From Synergistaceae bacterium DZ-S4 (lineage in GTDB: Bacteria; Synergistota; Synergistia; Synergistales; Synergistaceae): a stretch of 64,000 nucleotides of DNA. The stretch is from contig JAPCWD010000002.1 of NCBI GenBank assembly GCA_025943965.1, forward strand, positions 124,001 to 188,000, read 5' to 3'. The position numbers and the translations under genes are program-made. The notes under the pieces are model-generated. The model did not search any database. It had not been told where the DNA came from and saw nothing but the letters and a program-made list of their open reading frames with translations. How positions within the stretch are numbered: position 1 is the first letter of the stretch; each line of letters begins with the position of its first letter. Shown one piece after another: positions 17,833 to 26,311 of this stretch.

Positions 17833-18055
17833 CTAGTAACTCCACTGTGGTCGGATTATATTACTTTAATATTATAGCAGGCAGAGATGTAAAGAACAAC
17901 GAGACATAAAACAAAATAGAAGTATAAAAAAGTTGATTTAAGTTTTTTCACCTTCTTTGCCTTACGTAATATCCTTGATGCAATTTGCAGGGGATTAATT
18001 AGAATATTAGCCGTGCAACAATATTTCTCATAATCAGGAACGCGGAGGTGTGTTC

Positions 18056-19579
18056 ATGAATAAGGATAATTTCATAACTGCTGTCAAAAAATTTGGAATA
18101 GCTGCCGCAGCCGGAGCGATCATGTTTGCGGGAGGAGCCTTCGGGACCTTTATTGCGTCGGAATACAGCGTTGTTAAGAATATCAGGGAACCTGAAGTCA
18201 GGACTGTCGCTTCGACCACTCCCGGGGCATACGCACAGGATGTTTACACAGGCAACCCCATAGTCTCGATAGTCAAAAAAAGTTCCCCTGCTGTTGTTAA
18301 CATAGACACTGAAACAATGGTGAAACAGAGGATAATGACAAATCCTTTCGGAGGGGATCCCTTTTTTGAAGAGTTCTTTGGGGGAGATATCTTCGGAGGC
18401 GGCGGAACGCAGGAGAGAATGATCCCTCAGAGAGGAAAGGGCTCCGGCTTCATAGTTACGAAGGACGGCTATATCCTCACGAACAACCATGTTGTCGAGG
18501 GTGCCGACAAAATAAAGGTAACTCTTCTTGACGGAAGGTCCTTTGACGCAAAAAAAATCGGACAGGACCCTACCTTCGATCTTGCAGTAATACAGATCAA
18601 AGCTCCTGATCTTCCCGTACTTTTGCTTGGCGACTCCGATGCGACAGAAGTCGGTGAATGGGTCGTGGCCATAGGCAATCCTCTGGGTTTTGAGAATTCA
18701 GTGACAGCGGGAGTCGTTTCCGCCAAAAACAGGACGCTCCAGGCTCCGGGTGTCAATTTCCAGGGCTTCATGCAGACAGACGCTGCGATAAACCCGGGCA
18801 ACAGCGGAGGGCCCCTGATAGATCTCAGCGGCAGGGTCATTGGTATCAACACTGCCATCGTCCCCTATGCACAGGGAATAGGATTTGCAGTCCCTATCAA
18901 CATGGCCAAACAGATCATGGATGACCTCATAAAGCACGGAGAAGTGCGCAGGGGATGGCTTGGCGTAACAGTTCAGCCTCTGACGGCTGCTCTTGTCGAT
19001 TCTTACAAAATACCTGTCAAGGAAGGGTCGATCATTGCAGACGTAGAGCCGAACTCACCCGCGGATAAGTACGGCCTCAAGAGGGGCGACGTTATCGTAT
19101 CGATCGGAGGCAAGGAAGTTAAAAACAGTCAGGACGTGGTCTTTTCCGTAAGGAATAAAATGGCCGGCGACAAGGTGGATTTCGGGATATACAGGGACGG
19201 GAAAAAGAGGAACGTACAGGTCGTCCTTGGTGAGATCGACAGGGGCGAAGGGGAGAAGAGCGGCAGCAAGCCGGCCCCGGGTCCCAAGAGCTCATCGGGC
19301 TCATCAAAGCAGATGGGGATCACCGCAGCTGTTATAGACAGCGAGCTTCAGAGGCAATACAGGCTTGACTCAGACGAAGGCCTCGTAGTGACAGACGTTG
19401 ACAGGGGAAGTCTCGGAGCCAGGCTCGGCCTCCAGCCGGGAGATGTCATCCTGGAAGTGAACAGGACAAAGATGAAAACGCTGGATGACTGGAACAGGGT
19501 GATGGGAGCGAAGAACAGATCTCTGGGGATACTGATGTCGAGGGGCGGCCAGACCCTCTTTATTTCGGTCGAACTGTAG
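18056..19579 (+). CDS. degP: HtrA/DegP-type periplasmic serine protease
   Basis: 507 residues. An N-terminal hydrophobic segment (about 8-33) is a signal peptide or anchor. The trypsin-like domain shows the triad: His in LTNNHVVEG, Asp in FDLAVIQI, Ser in NPGNSGGPL. Two PDZ domains follow (GWLGVTVQPL... and MGITAAVIDSELQ...), separated by a Gly/Ser/Pro-rich linker. It degrades or refolds misfolded envelope proteins. Start ATG 18056 behind CGGAGG; an in-frame GTG at 18050 is less likely. It converges on larE and overlaps it by 20 bases. Confidence 0.94.
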   Translation: MNKDNFITAVKKFGIAAAAGAIMFAGGAFGTFIASEYSVVKNIREPEVRTVASTTPGAYAQDVYTGNPIVSIVKKSSPAVVNIDTETMVKQRIMTNPFGGDPFFEEFFGGDIFGGGGTQERMIPQRGKGSGFIVTKDGYILTNNHVVEGADKIKVTLLDGRSFDAKKIGQDPTFDLAVIQIKAPDLPVLLLGDSDATEVGEWVVAIGNPLGFENSVTAGVVSAKNRTLQAPGVNFQGFMQTDAAINPGNSGGPLIDLSGRVIGINTAIVPYAQGIGFAVPINMAKQIMDDLIKHGEVRRGWLGVTVQPLTAALVDSYKIPVKEGSIIADVEPNSPADKYGLKRGDVIVSIGGKEVKNSQDVVFSVRNKMAGDKVDFGIYRDGKKRNVQVVLGEIDRGEGEKSGSKPAPGPKSSSGSSKQMGITAAVIDSELQRQYRLDSDEGLVVTDVDRGSLGARLGLQPGDVILEVNRTKMKTLDDWNRVMGAKNRSLGILMSRGGQTLFISVEL

Positions 19580-20402
19580 CGCTGCCCATCATATAACCGT
19601 CCTTTTCTATAAGGACCGCTGCAATACCGATAAGCGCAAGTTCTTCGGATATCAAAGCTAATGACTGAGACAGGCCGGGTATATTCTCCCGGTCTGTCTC
19701 GATTTTTGCGGCCCTTCCGTCATAGCGCATCCTCAATTGAGCGTTTGCCGGAAGATATTTTTTGATTATGTCCTCTCCCGCATCTATCTTCAGGATCAGC
19801 TCTTCCGTTATGGCTGTCCCAGTCGGTATCCGTGAAGCCAGGCATGCCGCCGATGGTTTGACCGCGGTCGGCAGTTCCAGATGAGATGATATCTCCCTTA
19901 TGTCTTTTTTGGAAAGGCCGCATTCAAGGAGGGGGGAGAGGGTGATCTTCGATTCCCTGACAGCTTTCATGCCGGGCCGCCAGTCGTTCAGATCGTCAAT
20001 GTTGGAGCCGTCAAGCATCCAAGGGATATCAAGCTCTTCTGCCAGTGAAGTCAGGGCATCCAGCCTCGCCGATTTGCATATATAGCACCGCTCAGGACTG
20101 TTTTCGCAGAAATCTTTGCAGCTAAGGTCGTTGTGTTCGATTTTGAAGAGCCTTATCCCGTATCTATCCGTAAAAGATAAAATATCTCTCTTGTCATCCG
20201 CGGGCAGCAACGGAGACCAAAGTGTAAATGCACACGCATTATCTCCCAGGGTCTCCTTTGCCGCATAGGCAAGCAGAGAACTGTCGACTCCGCCGGAAAA
20301 GGCTATTGCCGCCTTTCCCAGTTTTCTAATCGAGTCCGTCAGTTCTCCGTATTTTTCTTTTATGATGAGGAGGTCATCCTTTTTTCCTGTAGCAGAAATC
20401 AC
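19560..20402 (-). CDS. larE: ATP-dependent sacrificial sulfur transferase LarE
   Basis: 280 residues of the PP-loop family. SGGVDSSLLAYAA (about 36-48) binds ATP. SPERCYICKSARLDAL and SAACLASRIPTGT are the other LarE signature segments, and the Cys in AACLASR corresponds to the region holding the sulfur-donor Cys of Lactobacillus LarE. LarE thiolates the pyridinium dicarboxylate precursor of the nickel-pincer cofactor. Only GTG 20402 is available as a start, 29 bases inside the preceding gene, so expression is probably coupled to it. LarC lies at 50719; larB and larA are not in the window. Confidence 0.9.
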   Translation of the reverse strand: MISATGKKDDLLIIKEKYGELTDSIRKLGKAAIAFSGGVDSSLLAYAAKETLGDNACAFTLWSPLLPADDKRDILSFTDRYGIRLFKIEHNDLSCKDFCENSPERCYICKSARLDALTSLAEELDIPWMLDGSNIDDLNDWRPGMKAVRESKITLSPLLECGLSKKDIREISSHLELPTAVKPSAACLASRIPTGTAITEELILKIDAGEDIIKKYLPANAQLRMRYDGRAAKIETDRENIPGLSQSLALISEELALIGIAAVLIEKDGYMMGSATVRPK

Positions 20403-20844
20403 AGAGATCTTCGCCCTCCATAAGTGTCTTTTGTCTTACTAGCTCGAGCTCAGGGTCGAAACCGTCAAGGAATGCCGCATCACGGTCGCAGGAAATAAGG
20501 GTTCCGATATCACCGAATCCGAGTTCCCTGTAAAGGTCTGCAAAATCGCATCTTGTGACGTCAAAAGCCAGAATGGTGTCCGAGTCTTCCCTGATGCTGA
20601 CCTCCAGCGCACCTCCATCATTCCATTTTGAGATGCACTTTGACTTGAGGTTTTCAAGTCCGCCGCCCCCGAGAGACTTTTCTTTGCCAAGTCCGCGTGA
20701 TATTTCCTGCATCGTCCTGCGCACAAGATCATAGGTCTTTTCTTTTCCAAACTCAGCTGCAAAAGCTCTTATGACAGGTCTCAGCACCCTCATTTCGATC
20801 TCGCGCTGCTGAAGCAGCGGGACTTCAACGTAATTTTCCTTCAT
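20374..20844 (-). CDS. L-2-amino-thiazoline-4-carboxylic acid hydrolase-like protein
   Basis: 156 residues. Central ILAFDVTRCDFADLYRELG and C-terminal LCDFCYRKK, with conserved Cys and Asp residues, resemble the ATC-hydrolase family, named after a Pseudomonas enzyme of L-cysteine formation; most members are uncharacterised. Start ATG 20844 behind AGGAGG (an upstream in-frame ATG at 20886 would read through it). The 3' end overlaps larE by 29 bases. If the ATC-hydrolase link to cysteine holds, pairing with a sulfur transferase is suggestive, but this is inference. Confidence 0.75.
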   Translation of the reverse strand: MKENYVEVPLLQQREIEMRVLRPVIRAFAAEFGKEKTYDLVRRTMQEISRGLGKEKSLGGGGLENLKSKCISKWNDGGALEVSIREDSDTILAFDVTRCDFADLYRELGFGDIGTLISCDRDAAFLDGFDPELELVRQKTLMEGEDLCDFCYRKKG

Positions 20845-20996
20845 CTCATTTCCTCCTGCCGAACATAATATCAATAAGCAAAACACACTATTATTTTAAC
20901 CTCTTATTCCCCGAAAATACTCTATCATGATAAAATAGCGAAACAGAAACATATATGAGAGGCACAAGACGGGAAAAATCAGGAGGAGGAATTACC

Positions 20997-21335
20997 ATGA
21001 CAGAGGTCAAGACCAGCGAAGATGTCATAATGGAACTCAAGGCTGAGATCGAGGCACTGAAATGCGCTATCGCGGAACAGCAGGAAAAGGCCGAGGCCAA
21101 ACGAGTCATAGATTTCAACAAGGTCAAGAGCACCTTGGATGACGGCGCCAAAACCCTCCTGGCCGCAGTAAAGCCTGTGATCGAAAAATATGAGGAACCC
21201 GGAAGGGCTGCTGTCGCCAAAGTCGGCACCAGAGTATCGGATAATCCTTTCCTGTCTGTAGTGATCGCCTTTGGAGCCGGTATAGTGATAGGAAAACTTC
21301 TCGATTACTGCTGCTGGAGACCCGAAGAGGAATAG
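20997..21335 (+). CDS. YqjD/ElaB-like (DUF883) membrane-anchored protein
   Basis: 112 residues: a long charged helix (about 5-60, coiled-coil like), then DNPFLSVVIAFGAGIVIGKLL, a C-terminal hydrophobic segment with the glycine zipper usual for DUF883 proteins. E. coli YqjD and ElaB bind ribosomes and sit in the inner membrane through this C-terminal helix. ATG 20997 follows AGGAGGAGG. First of three tightly spaced small genes that match the yqjD-yqjE-yqjK order. Confidence 0.8.
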   Translation: MTEVKTSEDVIMELKAEIEALKCAIAEQQEKAEAKRVIDFNKVKSTLDDGAKTLLAAVKPVIEKYEEPGRAAVAKVGTRVSDNPFLSVVIAFGAGIVIGKLLDYCCWRPEEE

Positions 21336-21377
21336 CACCCGGACCTTCTGGGCCGGGGGACAGGCAGGGTGGATATT

Positions 21378-21701
21378 TTGGAAACTTTAACCAATCTGAT
21401 AGTCAGTTTTTTTGATCTGATCGAAGCAGAAGGAAGGACTTTCAGGGAAAAATCAGTCCTCGTCACAGAAGGATTCCTCATCATGTTTTTTGGAGTCTCT
21501 CTTGTCATCTGTGGTGTCTTTGCCGTTGGAGCAGCGTTCTACTTCTGGCTTAGCGAGTATTTGGGGAGACCGGCATCAGCGCTTATTGTCGCGGCTATCC
21601 TCCTGGGATCCGGCGCATGGACGATCTTAAAGGGAAGAATGATATCTTACGGAAAAGGGGCGTCCCGTCTTGGAACGGAGCAAAAGAGAACTGACGCTTG
21701 A
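21378..21701 (+). CDS. YqjE-like phage-holin-family membrane protein
   Basis: About 107 residues with two strong transmembrane segments (GFLIMFFGVSLVICGVFAVG and ALIVAAILLGSGAWTIL) joined by a short loop, after an amphipathic N-terminal helix. This is the topology of the YqjE/holin-superfamily III small membrane proteins. Start TTG 21378 follows CAGGGTGG; GTG 21369 is an alternative three codons upstream. It overlaps the next gene by 32 bases, so the three genes are one operon. Confidence 0.75.
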   Translation: METLTNLIVSFFDLIEAEGRTFREKSVLVTEGFLIMFFGVSLVICGVFAVGAAFYFWLSEYLGRPASALIVAAILLGSGAWTILKGRMISYGKGASRLGTEQKRTDA

Positions 21702-21894
21702 AGAGGCTAAGGCCAATTTCAGGTCAGCCATGATGGAGATGGACCCTGTCCGTATGATCCGAAGGAAGCCCCTTCATGTTGTGGGCGCCGCTGTGCTTGC
21801 CGGCCTGATGATGAGCATTGCGGGAAAAAAAATTTCCCGTGCTTTCTTTCCTGGACCCAGACTGATCTCGGGAATGATCAAAAAACTGATCTAG
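21670..21894 (+). CDS. Small YqjK-like protein with one membrane segment
   Basis: 74 residues from TTG 21670: a charged N-terminal helix (RELTLEEAKANFRSAMMEMD) and one hydrophobic segment (HVVGAAVLAGLMMSIAG) followed by basic residues. Position after the YqjD- and YqjE-like genes is the main reason for the comparison with YqjK; sequence similarity alone would not be decisive. A terminator follows 26 bases later. Confidence 0.65.
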   Translation: MERSKRELTLEEAKANFRSAMMEMDPVRMIRRKPLHVVGAAVLAGLMMSIAGKKISRAFFPGPRLISGMIKKLI

Positions 21895-21920
21895 TCACTT
21901 ATCTGTGCAAGAATAAAAAT

Positions 21921-21955
21921 GGCAGCCAGACCGTTCCGGTTTGAGCTGCCTTTTT
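21921..21955 (+). terminator. rho-independent terminator
   Basis: GGCAGC...GCTGCC with an imperfect inner stem (CAGACC/GGTTTG) and a TTTTT tail, 26 bases after the stop of the yqjDEK-like operon. Confidence 0.8.
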
Positions 21956-22004
21956 GTCTTTTTTGACATTAGCTCCGTACTGTTAAATGTCTGGTAAGAA
22001 TGGA

Positions 22005-22724
22005 TCAGGGACCGATCCTGCCGTACAGGATCGCGAACCCGCTTGGTCCTCTTACGATCTTGTAGCCTACGCTGCCGTTCGAAAGAGCTTCCTTCTGTCT
22101 TTTGATATCCCTGATCGGTATCCTCAGATGTCCGTGTGTCCATAAAGGATCTTTGGGGTGGAACTCCTTTTTCAGCACAAAACGGAGATAACCTCCGTAT
22201 GTCCATTCGATGGAAATAATATAGTATCCGCATGCAAGCACATTCTGCAGACTGAAGATATTTTTGGGCGATACAGTCGTTACGACCGAGTCAAATCTCC
22301 TTGAAACGATGTTCTCGGCATAAAACTGTGTCAGAAACTGTATGTTGTTTCCCCTGAACTCCCTGTCCACTACACAGAAACCTGTTACTGCAGAATGCTC
22401 GTATCTTTCCGGAGACAGGCTGTAGTCCGCAAGGGATTCCCTCACCCAGTCAGGTGAGATCTTGAGAGTCCTCAGGCAGACCAGGCGGCCGTCATACCTT
22501 GCCCCAACTGCTATGCCGTCTTCAGTCAAAAATCGCCTGAGTTCTTCTTCTGTGCTTGCGGCAAAGATGTCACGGCTCAGACCTAAAGCCACTTCATTGT
22601 GTAGTTCTATAGAGAATTTCTCATCTTTTTCTGACAGTACTTCGATCGTACAGGGGACTGTGAGGGATCTTCCGTCGGGCATGTGCCTCTGTACGAAGAG
22701 CTGCATTACTACATTGTTTTCCAA
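22005..22724 (-). CDS. GNAT-like acetyltransferase family protein (substrate unknown)
   Basis: 239 residues. Central segments DGRLVCLRTLKI, GFCVVDREFRGNNIQFLTQFY and SVVTTVSPKNIFSLQNVLACGYY follow the GNAT order of strand, CoA-loop and late helix, though the pyrophosphate loop (REFRGNNIQ) is only a loose match to R/Q-x-x-G-x-G/A. A C-terminal beta-rich part (WTYGGYLRFVLKKEF) is also seen in related proteins of anaerobes. TTG 22724 is preceded by GAGGAGG; ATG 22706 is a weaker alternative. Monocistronic. Confidence 0.65.
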   Translation of the reverse strand: MENNVVMQLFVQRHMPDGRSLTVPCTIEVLSEKDEKFSIELHNEVALGLSRDIFAASTEEELRRFLTEDGIAVGARYDGRLVCLRTLKISPDWVRESLADYSLSPERYEHSAVTGFCVVDREFRGNNIQFLTQFYAENIVSRRFDSVVTTVSPKNIFSLQNVLACGYYIISIEWTYGGYLRFVLKKEFHPKDPLWTHGHLRIPIRDIKRQKEALSNGSVGYKIVRGPSGFAILYGRIGP

Positions 22725-22953
22725 AGTCTGCGGCCTCCTCTTATAGAGGTTGCTTTAAAATAATTATTAAATTTGCGCAATAGTAATATTTTATCGATGA
22801 TTGTCATTATTGCATAAAAATATGTATTTACACAACGATTTTTTTTTGTGTGAGATAAAAAAATGAAGATGATCACGATCCATAGCGTTATAATTGGACG
22901 GCATCCTGTTCACTGAGAACAGGCCGGCGCACAGAAAGAAAAGGGGTCGTATC

Positions 22954-23886
22954 ATGCCTGCAGCGGGAACGGACAAACCCTCAAAAGCAGCATTGGTGTT
23001 TGCTTATCTGATGGTGTACATCATATGGGGATCCACATATCTGGGGATCAGGTTCACGGTCGAGACCATACCGCCTTTTTTTTCAGGCGGTGCAAGGTTT
23101 CTCAGCGCGGGGATCATACTCTTTGCACTTAGGTCAGTGATGTCGGGATACAGGACCACTGTCAGCGGATGGAAAAATGCCTTTTTTGCATCCCTTCTTC
23201 CGTTCGTAGTTTCATACGGACTGATAACAAGCGCCGAAACTGTAGTGCCGTCGTCTATAGCCGCACTTCTCGTGGCGCTGGAACCGCTCTGGTTCTGCCT
23301 GATAGGCTGGCTCTTCTTCAAGGGTGCGAGGCCTGCGGGGAGTCACTATATCGGGATCACCTTAGGCTTCCTGGGGATCTTTTTCCTTGTTGCGGGAGAC
23401 CCCAATGCTGACTTCTCCTTTGAATCGAGCTATATCATATGGGTCCTGATGCTGATCTTGAGCGGGATCACCTGGGTAATGGGGGCCTTTATTTCAAAAA
23501 ATCCCCAGATCCATCAGGACCTGCTCATGTCTTCTGGCATGCAGATGATGTGCGGCGGAGCTGTAATGATGCTGATCCATTTTTTTGTTTCGGCGTTCAC
23601 GGGAAATTATCAAAATATGGCCTCTTTTTCCTCCAGATCGGTCTTTGCACTTATCTACCTGATCATCTTCGGCTCTCTGGTCGCATATTCCTCTTTTCTC
23701 TGGCTTATGAGGGTGCAGCCGGCAAACAGGGTCGCTACTCATGCCTTCGTTAACCCCGTCGTCGCAGTCTTTCTGGGGTGGCTTCTGGGAGGAGAACATC
23801 TGAGCATGAACATGCTGATCGCAACGCCTCTGATAGTCGCATCGGTCATCTTCATGATAAGGGATCCCCGCAGAGATAAGCGTTAG
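22954..23886 (+). CDS. EamA/DMT-superfamily transporter
   Basis: 310 residues with ten predicted membrane helices in two EamA repeats; the N-terminal YIIWGSTYLGIRFTVETIPP is the typical first-repeat signature, and the second repeat begins about residue 160. Probably an inner-membrane exporter of amino acids or other metabolites; substrate unknown. Start ATG 22954, chosen because the preceding frame (from 22894) is highly basic and lacks a Shine-Dalgarno sequence. Monocistronic, followed by a terminator. Confidence 0.88.
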   Translation: MPAAGTDKPSKAALVFAYLMVYIIWGSTYLGIRFTVETIPPFFSGGARFLSAGIILFALRSVMSGYRTTVSGWKNAFFASLLPFVVSYGLITSAETVVPSSIAALLVALEPLWFCLIGWLFFKGARPAGSHYIGITLGFLGIFFLVAGDPNADFSFESSYIIWVLMLILSGITWVMGAFISKNPQIHQDLLMSSGMQMMCGGAVMMLIHFFVSAFTGNYQNMASFSSRSVFALIYLIIFGSLVAYSSFLWLMRVQPANRVATHAFVNPVVAVFLGWLLGGEHLSMNMLIATPLIVASVIFMIRDPRRDKR

Positions 23887-23930
23887 ATACGGATCCTCCC
23901 GGCTTTGACCCGCAGCGTTAGAGCGGACGA

Positions 23931-23963
23931 AAAAAATCCCAGGGAACTTCCCCTGAGATTTTT
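23931..23963. terminator. bidirectional terminator (EamA gene / tRNA-Cys)
   Basis: AAAAATCCCAGGG and CCCCTGAGATTTTT pair with one mismatch, flanked by A-run and T-run, so it can stop both the + strand transporter transcript and the minus-strand tRNA transcript. Confidence 0.75.
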
Positions 23964-23987
23964 ATCTGTACGTTTATCAAATTATTT

Positions 23988-24061
23988 TGGAGGCGGCACC
24001 CAGATTCGAACTGGGGATGAAGGATTTGCAGTCCTCTGCCTTACCGCTTGGCTATGCCGCC
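23988..24061 (-). tRNA. tRNA-Cys (GCA)
   Basis: On the minus strand, acceptor stem GGCGGCA pairs with TGCCGCC followed by T and an encoded CCA. D-loop AGCGGTAAGG, anticodon stem-loop with GCA in GACTGCAAATCC, and T-arm CCAGTTCGAATCTGG are all recognisable. 74 bases including CCA. Confidence 0.97.
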
Positions 24062-24140
24062 ACGAAGGAGAGTATAACAACCAGAATATTGAGTGTCAAG
24101 GCACAGAAAAGCCGGAAATTTCAATTGAATATCGAAATCT

Positions 24141-24168
24141 TTGCATAGGAATATAAATGTATTATAAT
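24141..24168 (+). promoter_or_regulatory. predicted sigma-70 promoter for buk
   Basis: TTGCAT and TATAAT separated by 16 bases, 82 bases upstream of the buk start; the surrounding DNA is A/T-rich. Pattern match only. Confidence 0.5.
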
Positions 24169-24249
24169 AAAGTATAGAGAAGTGTTTCTTTTTAAAAGCA
24201 TATCTAAAATGTGAAATAAGACTCTATTTAGCAAAGGTTGAGGGTAAAA

Positions 24250-25326
24250 ATGAAAATATTTGCAATCAACCCAGGAAGCACCGGAATGAAGGCTGCGCTG
24301 TACGAAGATCTGGAGATGCTATGGTCTGAATCTGTGGCATACAGTCAGGAAGAAATCGACAGATGCAAAGGGTCGCCTGAAAAAGAGGAACTCTTCAGGT
24401 TCACCAATTCGGTCGAAATACTTAAAAAGCATGGGAACGGCGTTTCCGAGCTCTCCGCCGTGGTCGGCAGGGGCGGACTGCTGCGCCCCATCTCAGGCGG
24501 TGCATGGATAATTAACGAGGAAATGGCCGCAGACCTGAGATCATGCAGGTACGGAAGGCACGCATCGAACTTTGGCGGGTTGATCGCAAAAAGGATATCG
24601 GAGGAGGCAGGATCTATTCCTGCCTTTATCGTTGACCCGGTATGCGTAGACGAGATGTCCGAGGTCGCCCACGTGAGCGGGATGCCCAATCTCCCCAAAA
24701 GGTCTGTGTTCCACGCCCTGAACCAAAAGGCAGTGGCTTACAAGGTCGCCCAAAAAATGGGAAAACATATTGATCAGTGCAGATTCATCGTTGCTCACAT
24801 GGGAGGCGGAGTCACGGTCGGGGCGCACTGTGAAGGCAAAGTTATCGACGTGAACAACGGGCTCGGAGGGTACGGCCCGATGTCGCTTGAGCGTGCCGGT
24901 ACCGTCCATGCGTGGGACCTTATTGATCTATGTTTTTCCGGCACATATTCACGGAAAGAGATAGAGAGGATGGTAGTAGGTGAAGCAGGAGTTGCCGCTC
25001 ACATTGGAAGCAGGGATTTCCGGAAGATCGTCGAAAGGATCCACTCAGGGGACGTGAAGGCGAAACTTATAGTGGACGCGCTTGCCTACCAGATAGCCGC
25101 AGAAATTGGTTCAAGGGCCGTAAACCTTTACGGGAAGGTAGATGCCGTGATACTGACCGGAGGTCTCGCAAACAGTGCATACCTCTGTGATCTTATCAGG
25201 GATAGGGTCTCCTGGATATCGGAAGTCATCTGCGTACCGGGCGAAGATGAACTGAGGGCTCTCGTCGAAGGTGCATATAAAGTCCTTTCGGGGGAAGAAG
25301 AGGCGCATGTCTATGAAAAAGAATAA
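24250..25326 (+). CDS. buk: Butyrate kinase
   Basis: 358 residues of the acetokinase family: INPGSTGMKAALY at the N-terminus (adenine/phosphate loop), VAHMGGGVTVGAH mid-protein and AVILTGGLANSAYL near the end. The enzyme converts an acyl phosphate (butyryl, isobutyryl or isovaleryl) and ADP to the free acid and ATP; branched-chain substrates are likely here because the next genes encode a 2-oxoacid oxidoreductase. Start ATG 24250 behind GAGGG; TTG 24238 is less likely. No phosphotransacylase gene is adjacent. Overlaps the next gene by 20 bases. Confidence 0.93.
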   Translation: MKIFAINPGSTGMKAALYEDLEMLWSESVAYSQEEIDRCKGSPEKEELFRFTNSVEILKKHGNGVSELSAVVGRGGLLRPISGGAWIINEEMAADLRSCRYGRHASNFGGLIAKRISEEAGSIPAFIVDPVCVDEMSEVAHVSGMPNLPKRSVFHALNQKAVAYKVAQKMGKHIDQCRFIVAHMGGGVTVGAHCEGKVIDVNNGLGGYGPMSLERAGTVHAWDLIDLCFSGTYSRKEIERMVVGEAGVAAHIGSRDFRKIVERIHSGDVKAKLIVDALAYQIAAEIGSRAVNLYGKVDAVILTGGLANSAYLCDLIRDRVSWISEVICVPGEDELRALVEGAYKVLSGEEEAHVYEKE

Positions 25327-26056
25327 TGATGTCCACGATAACAACCTCGCATTATTGAACAGTATAAAATGGGATCATGTTGTCGCAGTCACCGGCGCAC
25401 TCGGCTCAGGCAAGACAGAACTGACAATAAGCCTGGCTTCAGCTATGGCTGCTGCCGGAGACAAGGTAGTCCTGTCTGACATGGATATAATAAATCCTTA
25501 TTTTTGCCTGAGGGCACTGGCAGCCGACATAGCGAAAGAGAACCTGTCCGTGCTTTCTCCTCCCGGAGATATCAAGTGGGGAGACATGAGCTACATTAAC
25601 CCTCTGATCAGGACAAAGATCCATGACGGATCCCGCCGATTGATAATCGACGTCGGGGGAGATTCACAGGGCGCGCTTGCACTAAAGCAGTTTGAACCTG
25701 AATTGATCAAAGCCGGATATGACCTCATATTTCTTATCAACCCCTACAGGACCCACACAAAAACTTTTTCAGAGATCGAAGCGATGAAAGACAAACTGGA
25801 AGCAACATGCGGACTGAAGGTCAGTTTTACGGCTGCCAACCCGCACCTTATGGACAAGACGACGCCGCATGACTGTGCAGAGGGGATCCTTTTGGTGGAT
25901 GATTTTTCAGAAAAACTGGGCATCCCGATGCTTTTCGGGATGGCCGAAGGATCCATCTCGGCCGGTGTAAAGGACATCCTTCGGGATCGTATCCCTCTGT
26001 GGATATTGCACAGAGAGATACTGTTGCCATGGGAAAGAGACAAGGTGCGTATTTAA
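25307..26056 (+). CDS. P-loop ATP-binding protein of the oxoacid oxidoreductase cluster
   Basis: 249 residues. Walker A AVTGALGSGKTELTISLA, switch-like DMDIINPYFCLR and Walker B-like LIIDVGGDSQGALAL place it among SIMIBI-class NTPases, related in general to MinD/CobQ-type proteins. It has no membrane segment. It lies between buk and the ferredoxin subunit, in the same operon. Its role is not known; maturation or assembly of the iron-sulfur or oxidoreductase complex is a guess based on position. Start ATG 25307 behind GAAGAAGAGG. Confidence 0.78.
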   Translation: MSMKKNNDVHDNNLALLNSIKWDHVVAVTGALGSGKTELTISLASAMAAAGDKVVLSDMDIINPYFCLRALAADIAKENLSVLSPPGDIKWGDMSYINPLIRTKIHDGSRRLIIDVGGDSQGALALKQFEPELIKAGYDLIFLINPYRTHTKTFSEIEAMKDKLEATCGLKVSFTAANPHLMDKTTPHDCAEGILLVDDFSEKLGIPMLFGMAEGSISAGVKDILRDRIPLWILHREILLPWERDKVRI

Positions 26057-26075
26057 TACAAAAGGAGTGTTTCAA

Positions 26076-26291
26076 ATGCCAAAGGGAAGAGTCGAAATAC
26101 TCGAGCAATACTGCAAAAGCTGTTCCATGTGCGTGGAGGCGTGTCCCAAAAGTGTCCTTGAGATATCGGACAAGATCAACAAAAAGGGATATCGTCCAGT
26201 CGAAGCGGCAAGACCTGAAGACTGCATAGGGTGCGGGATGTGTGCGATGAGATGCCCTGATGCGGTGATCAGGGTCTTTCGTGAAGAATGA
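26076..26291 (+). CDS. Ferredoxin subunit of 2-oxoacid:ferredoxin oxidoreductase
   Basis: 71 residues with two [4Fe-4S] motifs, CKSCSMCVEACPK and CIGCGMCAMRCPD, separated by a 40-residue loop typical of the delta subunit of VOR/KOR enzymes. It carries electrons from the TPP site to free ferredoxin. ATG 26076 follows AAGGAG. The next start lies 20 bases after its stop. Confidence 0.93.
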   Translation: MPKGRVEILEQYCKSCSMCVEACPKSVLEISDKINKKGYRPVEAARPEDCIGCGMCAMRCPDAVIRVFREE

Positions 26292-26311
26292 GGGGAAAAG
26301 GGGTGATCAGC

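Noticed and set aside
20997-21894. Prophage lysis cassette (holin-like protein at 21378)
   Set aside because: No endolysin, spanin or other phage genes nearby; the trio matches a chromosomal yqj-type operon instead.
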